Positions 57,623-64,000 of a stretch of 64,000 nt of DNA are shown one piece after another. Each line of letters begins with the position of its first letter. Position 1 is the first letter of the stretch. Made by a program: the position numbers and the translations under genes. The stretch comes from Citrus sinensis (lineage: Eukaryota; Streptophyta; Magnoliopsida; Sapindales; Rutaceae): assembly GCF_022201045.2 (NCBI RefSeq), contig NC_068564.1, forward strand, positions 26,379,001 to 26,443,000, written 5' to 3'. Under the pieces are notes generated by a model, which was given only the letters and a program-made list of their open reading frames with translations, had not been told where the DNA came from and ran no database searches.

Positions 57623-59635
57623 GGTTGTGTTTGGTTGGAATGAGAGGATGGAGAAGAGAAAAGTAATTTGAATTTTTTTTTATATTTTCGTTGTTTGGTT
57701 TGACATAATTTATAAGAATTTAATTTCTATTAGAATTTAATATCCGTTATAATATAGAATTTGAATTTCACACTAAGGAGTGAAGAATTCAAATTCCCCT
57801 TATGTTGGAAACCAAAGCTTCCAAAAATACCCCTTCAACTTTTTAACTTGTTTAATGTAATCACATAATTATTATTTATAATGTGATTTTATCAATTCAA
57901 CATTATGGATAATTTTAAATTAATTAAATTTAAATAATGATTTAAAAAGCTTAATAAAATAAATTTATTTATTAATTTAATATGAAAATATAAAATATTA
58001 AATTAACAGTCACCGAATCGTAGGACTGTCGCTGTCACCGGTGTCATTGGCGTTGGGGGTGGGCATTTTATCTGATCTGACCCGATCCGATTTGAAAAAA
58101 ATTAGGTTAGGATCGGATCGGATGGAGGATAATACTCGATTGAGTGATTTTTGTCAACCCGATCGGATCAAACTTGATCCGATCCGAAAACCCGATCGGG
58201 TTGGCTAAAAAAAAAAAAAAAGTAACAAAATTCACTGACTCACACACCACACAACACACGTGTATACACACATCACGCACTCATTCACACAGTCACACCA
58301 ATCTTAGCCACTCAAAACTCAAAAGTCAAAACACAAGAGTTCTCATCTCTCGTCTCTCTCAACTCTCAAGTCCAGTACTTCAGTTCTCATCTCTCATCTC
58401 TCTCTCAAGTCTCAACTCTCAAGAGTGAAGAAGACAAAAATAGAATAGTGACACACACACACGGTTGGACATATGCACACATTGGAGAAGAAACTCAAGA
58501 AAGTGGTTGTGGCACCACCAAATGCAGCAAACCCATTCTACCCGCAATCACCACCGCCGACGCCAACTGGATCTGTTGCTTCCACCTACAAATTTGTTGC
58601 TACTGCCTACAGATCTACTGCTCCATGCCTCCATATCACCAAGTTCCTCTGGACCCGGAAAGTGGCAACCCGAACCCGAATTTCCCTTTAGAAATTTGCA
58701 GCTTCCAATTCAATGGTATATATGTATATATATATATAGTTTATTAATTGTAAACTTGTAATGTGTCTAACTGTATTTGGTAATATATTATATATTAAAT
58801 TGGTAATTACTTCATTAGTTAATAATATGTGTAATATGCATTGTTAAATTAGTAATTTTCGGATCCGAACCTTATATTATCCAAACCTGAGCCAAACCGA
58901 ATTTAACCCGAGATTTTGACTCGATCCGATCCGAACTAAATTCGGATCAGGTTAAGAGTTCGAATTAAGTTTGGATGAAATTTTCAACAATCTGATCAAC
59001 CCAAAATCCGATCGGGTTGACCCGAACCCAATCCGAACCCGAAAATGCCCAGCCCTAACTGGCGCGTGTTACTTACCGCCACTACATTCGACTTGCCGAT
59101 CAACGATCAACATCTGCATCATCGTCGAGATAAAAAAAATGGTTGTATGTTGTTCAAATTCGATTAAAAAATTTTAGAAACTTTTTAACTTCCACATATT
59201 CGACTGATCGGTGGCGATTTGGTAGTTGTTGGTGGCTATGTATGGTCGGAAATGGAAGTGGCAGTGATGGATGAGAAATGATGGCTGGCTCCTGAGGTTC
59301 CGATCAATACCTTCCATTGCCGGTGATGTGGCGAGAATCAGAAAAGGCTACCGGATCGGGTTCTCAGGTTCGGGTTGACCCCTTTCTCTCTTGTGACTGG
59401 ACTCTCTCTAACATTTACTGTTTAATTTTTAAATTATGTTCATGATAAATATTGAAAACTTAACACTTATTAAGGTTAAAATTGTCTAAATAAAAAATTA
59501 GAGATTTCTTTATATAGTTATGTAACAAATCAAACATTAGAAAAGTTTTTCACTCTTCTCTCCTCTTTTTTTCTCTCTTTTCCTCCACTTTCCTCTTCTC
59601 TCATCTTCTCTCATTTCTTCAAACCAAACATCACC
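57623..59635. mobile_element. Harbinger/Tourist-like non-autonomous element
   Basis: Inverted ends: GGTTGTGTTTGGTTGGAATG on the left, and on the right complement GGTGATGTTTGGTTTGAAG followed by AAATGAGAG. The 3-bp target duplication TAA lies at 57620-57622 and 59636-59638. The paralogous segment at 61932-61934 shows the empty site with a single TAA, which fixes the borders. TAA/TTA duplications and GTTTGGTT termini are typical of PIF/Harbinger. There is no transposase. A hAT-like element is nested inside. Confidence 0.82.
58054..59057. mobile_element. hAT-like non-autonomous element nested in the Harbinger-like element
   Basis: The ends are TGGGGGTGGGCATTTT and, on the complement of the right end, TAGGGCTGGGCATTTT, the usual plant hAT terminus. 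Flanking 8-mers ATTGGCGT (58046-58053) and ACTGGCGC (59058-59065) match at six of eight positions, the two differences being C/T transitions. Subterminal regions are packed with GATCCGAT/CCCGAACC-like motifs. Internal open frames (58144-58761) are low-complexity and overlap in several frames; I do not call them genes. Confidence 0.8.
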
Positions 59636-59863
59636 TAAAGGAATTTTGGAATTCACACCAATAACATCAAAAAGAGAAAGAAAATTATTAATATGGTCAT
59701 GCGGTTAGTTTCGCAAACATGTATGGATCTCCGAAGACACACACTAATGAGATACTTTATTCAATATTATTATCATAGTCTAGATCACGGTAAAAAAGTA
59801 ACCAACAGATGGCAAATTAATTAAGAACTGAATCATGGAGGAGTATCATTGGAACAAATATAC
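59636..59863. repeat. local duplication copy A, right part, with protease 3' tail relic
   Basis: Matches 61932-62162. 59834-59857 on the minus strand still encodes the last seven codons of the protease at 62.1 kb (CSNDTPP and stop), after which similarity ends. Only the tail of that protease copy survives here. Confidence 0.8.
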
Positions 59864-61016
59864 ACGTTTCTGCATTTAAGCATTCGGTGATGATTCTTTG
59901 TATACGCGTTTAATAATTTTGAATAAATACTTCTTCATTTGGTAACTAAATTTGGCAGATTTTGTCTCGTACGTGTGTTGTACACTATTGACCGTAGGAA
60001 TTTTTTTTTAGGAATAAGATGATGACCATAGGAATCAATATTGACCGCTAAATATCATGATCAAAATCAGATTTAAGATCCTTCTCAATCAAATGTATAT
60101 GGTCGAAATCAAGACTGTTTTTGCATTCACATCCATGGCAAGTATCGTAGCCATTTTTAAAACAAAGATACGGCAAGATTCATGACTATATATCATGGAC
60201 TGAAATGAAAACTATTATTGCGTTCTCATATGGCAAGTATCATAAATAGCCGAATTATGAAGTACGAAGAAGTACGAAGATGCCTAAAATCGTGACCATC
60301 ATGGAGTAAAAATATGGAAAAAAAAAAAATTACTGCGTTTGAATATTTTTCTTTTATGTTATTCATCTTCTTTTTAAAAATTCGACTGTTGATTGAAAGT
60401 TTATTTCATTATTCTAAATTTGAAAAATCATGACTTTATCTAGATGTCTGTTTCGTATGGCTTATCTAATGGTCGCAAGTGCTTATTTAATCTCATAAAT
60501 TATATTCAATTTTTTCGTTATTATTTGATTATTTTTTAGTAGAGCTTTTTGAAAATTAAATAAACTATTTTGTCTCTACTAGTAAAAACTCAAATTTTAG
60601 ATTTTGGGAGCAGTGGTTGAAAATCTTTTTTAAAATGTTAAATATTTAAAATATTATTTATTTATTTGACAATCTTATTTCATTTCTTTCATGTAATTTA
60701 AAAAAATCATCTATTAAAATAATTTTATAATTTTTAATAAAAATTATCATTGACAACCGAGTAACTAACTTTTTCTTTTTATTAAAAGCTCTATTTAAAA
60801 ATATATACCAAATAAAACCTTAGTCTTTTCAACTAGTTTAGCTTGATAATGTTTGAAATATAAGATATGATAATTTTGAATATTCCTTTATTTGTCAATT
60901 AGATAATTTGGCAGGTTTTTTTATCTCATAATTATCATACAATACTTTTCTATTTGCAACAAACAGATTTACTTATTTGAAAAATGACAAACAATCAATT
61001 TCTTTGGTCCTCCCGC
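59864..61016. other. intergenic AT-rich region
   Basis: No gene seen. Loose resemblance to protease 3' flanking sequence near 60050-60290, but too diverged to call. Confidence 0.35.
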
Positions 61017-61146
61017 TGGGACCGCGAAATAGGCCCAGATGCCCATCAGATTTCAATAATGGCTCGCTCCACTCTTAGATAGCGTTTTAATGGAGGGGAG
61101 AATTGGGCTCCAGCCCATCAAAAACATCTAAGAAAAAAAAAAAAAA

Positions 61147-61250
61147 GGGGTGGTTGAATGTGGGCCCAGTTACCCTTCCGGTGAAGCCTGCGGAACTCGC
61201 ACGGCAAGTAGGTTTGTCAAGGGCGGGTCACACAATACAACCACCCGCCC
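61147..61250 (-). ncRNA. candidate RNA polymerase III small RNA gene, about 104 nt
   Basis: The predicted transcript starts near 61250 (GGGCGGGTGG...) and ends at 61147, where 14 T residues on the minus strand (61133-61146) form a Pol III terminator. The 5' end can form a perfect 8-bp hairpin (GGGCGGGT with ACCCGCCC). Alternatively its GGGTGGTTG can pair with CAACCACCC at the very 3' end. An inner TTCCG/CGGAA stem is also possible. The upstream USE and TATA are spaced as in plant U6/U3/7SL/MRP genes. I cannot match the RNA to U6, U3, 7SL or MRP RNA. It could be a new RNA, a diverged copy of a known one, or coincidence. Confidence 0.45.
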
Positions 61251-61270
61251 AATCGCCAGCGCATAGTGAA

Positions 61271-61312
61271 TTATATACTCTAATTTATTTGTTTAATAGT
61301 ACGATGTGGGAT
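61271..61312 (-). promoter_or_regulatory. plant USE plus TATA with Pol III spacing
   Basis: The minus strand reads ATCCCACATCG at 61312-61302, a full match to the plant snRNA upstream sequence element RTCCCACATCG. After 24 bases comes TATATAA at 61277-61271. In plant snRNA genes a gap of about 23-25 bp specifies Pol III and about 33-34 bp specifies Pol II. The expected start, some 20-25 bp downstream of the TATA, falls at about 61250. Confidence 0.6.
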
Positions 61313-61551
61313 ACTATAGTGGCATATCTGTCATCGGATTGGGCTACAAGCCCATTAAAAATTGACTGTATAAGGAGTTCAATTCTCCCGTTGGAGATGG
61401 GAAATAGGCCCAGAGGCCCTTCAGATTTCAGTAATGGAAAGGGAAGGGACAGCAGATATTTTAGCTTCTCCCACAATGGCGCCGGTATGCAGAGATACAC
61501 TCCCTGCTCTTTCTTGATGCTGACATGCAATGGTAATACATTGGGCCCTTA

Positions 61552-62162
61552 TTTGCCACATGCTCGTGTCTATGGATGGCCAAGCAACTGATGATAATCA
61601 CTACTATAATTATATTCATGTTCCGGTGGAGCTTTTTGGACTTGAAAAATAATTTGAATATTCATATTTTATGAAAGTTTTGTATTACTAAACTCTCCAT
61701 GATGTAGCTTACCATTATGTATAATTTAATATTTACCAGAAAAGGTTTTGTTACTTATGACACATACCTGTCTCGTACACTAAACATATAATAATCTTTA
61801 ATCATGAAATTCAGTCAAAGACTTGAACGAACCAAATTTAAACTTATATAGAAGGACTTGATGATACATTATAAAACTCGGTCTCTGAATATCTTTCTAC
61901 GAACAACAGGGACTGAAGTAAAAGATTACCCTAAAGGAATTTTTATAATTCACACCAATAGCATCAAAAAGAGAAAGATAATGAATAATGTGATCGTGCT
62001 GTTAGATTCGCAAACATGCATGTATCTCCAAAGACACACATTAATGAGATACTTTATTCAATATTATTATCATCGTCTTGAACACGGTAAAAGAGAAGCA
62101 AACAGATGGCAAATTAATTAAGAACTAAATCATGGAGGAGTATCATTGGAACAAGTATCCGT
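61552..62162. repeat. local duplication copy B
   Basis: Uninterrupted counterpart of 57208-57622 plus 59636-59863. It runs directly into the stop codon of the truncated protease at 62130, showing that the duplicated unit was a protease 3' flank. Confidence 0.85.
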
Positions 62163-62539
62163 ATAAAACTGGAGAGCGTTTATCCTGCTATTATAAATAA
62201 GGCGCTTGTTCTGCTGATGCCAGGCTCCCAAGATTGTTCTTCCATTACCTGGTTGCAATGCAACGCAGAAGTATCCTTGATCAACGTTGAAGAGATTCAC
62301 AAATTTCCCTTCTATATCGTATGAAGCTCCATCGAAATGGTAGGTGAACGATGCAAAATTATTAAAGCCTGGTGGGTTCGTGTAACAAAGCTGTAATCCT
62401 TCAGGAACCCTGCCTATTCTCTCAAGCTTCAAGGCATCGTAATAATTCTGAAACGCTCCCATCACAGCCCTGTAAGCATTGCGGCCAACCGTAGTTTGGT
62501 CTATTTTAGGGATTATAACTCCTGAGTCTATAATGCAAC
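62130..62539 (-). pseudogene. aspartic protease, C-terminal fragment (protease gene 4)
   Basis: About 136 residues of the C-terminal lobe: CIIDSGVIIPK holds the second catalytic Asp, with Val where Ser/Thr is usual. Then come QLCYTNPPGF, a hydrophobic flap-side segment and GRTILGAWHQQNKRLIY. The frame is open up to the codon before CIID, where an LTR-like sequence begins at 62540. In genes 1-3 a Gly codon precedes this Cys or hydrophobic residue, so the insertion split that codon or lies next to it. The N-terminal part, if present, lies beyond the window. Confidence 0.82.
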
Positions 62540-64000
62540 TGTTGGGAAAATATGCTCTTTAAAAGCATATGTGTTTATTTAATTGTAATAAATAATTTTT
62601 CTGATTAATAAAATAAATGAGGTATTTTATTCAAATATCTTAATTGCATTAATATTTGTATTAAAGTCCATTTAATCATATTATATGTATTTATGTGATC
62701 ACCATGTGGATTCACAGAAGACATAAATACAAGTTATCTTATGATTAAATAAATTTAGTTCGCAGTTGATAAATAAAGTTGGGCACTTTATTTAGGTATA
62801 GACTGTAATAAATTCATTGAATGATTTGTCTTAATCATGTATGAATTTATTGATGTAGTACGACTACATTGAACAGGATCACATATGAGATTTAATTAAC
62901 TTTGTAATAACTGTCAGACTTATTAAATCTCATAGGCGTTGATTTTACTGTAATCTTAATCTTGAGTTAATTATGATTTCATGATTGTGATTGTTATTTC
63001 ATTTGAGTTACCAATGGGCACGACACATCCTTGTGGTCAAGATTACCCGGTATCTTGGTGGGAGCAATTATGAGTATTGGAGTTATGGATTAACAATATA
63101 GAATTTGTACAACACATCTCTTGATAGGTTTTCGGCACTTGATCATAGAATTCTCTGGCCAGAGTGTGTCAACATATTTAGTATGTTGAAAATGATCATT
63201 AGAGAAAACCAGTAAGGATCAAGGAATAAGATGTTATTAAATTGATTGGACAGTTGAGATATCAATTTAATTAACGATGTGGTACAAATGATTGTGCAGT
63301 AAAGAAATCAATGTGGCTTGGGACGAATTATTATTCGAGCATACAATTATGGAAGTCAGTTCCAATCTTTTAGTGGAGTAGATTTGGAATTAAATAATTA
63401 GGCTAGTTTAATTACAGGCCTAATTATTGTAGCCACTATTGTATGTTCCCAAATGATCCCCGGGTTAGCTCATTTAATTGACTGCACCACTACTGGACTA
63501 ATAAGTAAGATAACTAGCTATTTGGGTCAAAAGCCTAAATATATCATTTAGTGAGAGGCTCCATTTAATTAACTTTTGTATAAGGGGCCTTATGTTATTT
63601 TACAAGGTGGGTCCCCTATTGAAAAAGAAAATAACGTGAATTTTATTTAGAGCATTATTTGGAGCTTAGGGTTTTCACTAAAGGGTGATATAAAAGGCTT
63701 ATTTTTCCCAAAAGAAAATAGGAGAAGCCACTTTATACAGATCAGAGAATAAGATTTTTTTCTCCATTGTTGAGAGAAAAATTTTCTCGTGCTAGTTACT
63801 TTGGTAGTGATAAAGGCGCCCACACGTCAAGTGCAGATCGAACCTGAGTCATAACCTGGAAGATCATTGGTGACAGTTCGTGATCTAGCAAGCGTGGTGG
63901 TGACGGATCGTGATCTAACAGGAGTGGTGGCGGCGGATCGTGATCTAGGAGCCTAAATCATTTCAACGGAAAAAGCCAAATCGGATTTTCAAGGTACGAT
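62540..64000 (+). mobile_element. probable LTR retrotransposon end inserted in protease gene 4 (runs off the window)
   Basis: Begins TGTTGGGAAAATATGCTC, a typical plant LTR start, exactly where protease similarity stops. There is no coding capacity in 1.46 kb. A TATA-like GATATAAAAGG at about 63689 is followed by a pyrimidine-rich transcript-start-like region, as expected in an LTR read on the plus strand. Neither the second LTR nor a target duplication can be seen. It could also be another repeat type. Confidence 0.55.
63869..63955 (+). repeat. three 28-30-bp tandem repeats in the terminal LTR-like sequence
   Basis: Three units containing GTTCGTGATCTAGCAAG, GGATCGTGATCTAACAGG and GGATCGTGATCTAGGAGC, each joined by GTGGTGG/GTGGCGG. 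They lie downstream of the putative TATA box, so they would be in the transcript leader. Confidence 0.75.

Larger units (their letters stand above)
61017..61438. repeat. direct repeats flanking the candidate Pol III gene
   Basis: 61017-61063 and 61392-61438 share GAAATAGGCCCAGA, GCCC, TCAGATTTCA and TAATGG at an offset of 375 bp. Several TGGGCY/RGCCCA motifs lie between and around them (61105-61119, 61164-61172, 61339-61353). Confidence 0.7.

Noticed and set aside
58144..58761. Several overlapping plus-strand open frames inside the hAT-like element
   Set aside because: His/Thr/Ser-rich low-complexity, in three frames at once, with no transposase motif.
61103..61591. 162-codon open frame on plus
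   Set aside because: It starts in a poly-A (Lys) run, has no motif, and crosses the duplication border and the candidate Pol III gene. Its composition looks non-coding.

Overview
This is nuclear DNA of a flowering plant, almost certainly a eudicot. The evidence is a 16-exon plant housekeeping gene, intronless nepenthesin/CDR1-type aspartic proteases, a CC-NB-ARC-LRR resistance-gene relic, an Athila-type Ty3 element, Tork/Tnt1-like Ty1 elements, and Mutator, hAT-like and Harbinger-like DNA transposons in AT-rich sequence. My impression is a woody rosid, perhaps Citrus, but no sequence in the window proves this.

Layout. A Pack-MULE (398-1454) carries a captured bromodomain-gene fragment. It is followed by one complete housekeeping gene, AP-5 complex subunit zeta-1 (2030-8559, minus), for which all 16 exons join in one reading frame (565 codons). 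The rest of the window is a cluster of A1 aspartic protease genes invaded repeatedly by transposons. Intact copies lie at 11372-12712 (minus) and 42679-44022 (plus), a frameshifted copy at 30272-31613 (minus), a truncated copy at 62130-62539 (minus) and a 3'-tail relic at about 59834. A Ty1 element with a perfect 5-bp target duplication (13887-29684) contains a complete, intact-looking Athila element (14416-24764), which has its own perfect target duplication and sits within 15 bp of the Ty1 3' LTR. A 7-kb Mutator-like element of the Kaonashi/CUMULE type (31856-38925) has a perfect 9-bp target duplication. It carries a broken transposase and an intact nine-exon DUF1985-Ulp1 protease gene, and sits in the promoter of the frameshifted protease.

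From 46 to 49 kb there is a CC-NBS-LRR pseudogene with two nonsense codons and three frameshifts. A small secreted-peptide gene with a good TATA box follows (50578-50754, minus), then a decayed second copy of the Ty1 family (52296-57190). The last 7 kb hold a local duplication (57.2-59.9 kb against 61.55-62.17 kb). One copy contains a Harbinger-like element with a hAT-like element nested inside, and the other preserves the empty insertion site. Between the two copies is a candidate RNA polymerase III gene of about 104 nt with a perfect plant USE, a TATA box at Pol III spacing and a T-run terminator. The window ends inside what looks like an LTR that interrupts the truncated protease.

How it fits together: only AP5Z1, two proteases, the small peptide gene, the Ulp1 gene, the Athila polyprotein and perhaps the Pol III gene look intact. 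The protease cluster seems to have grown by local duplication and is being broken up by successive insertions, several of which can be ordered by nesting.
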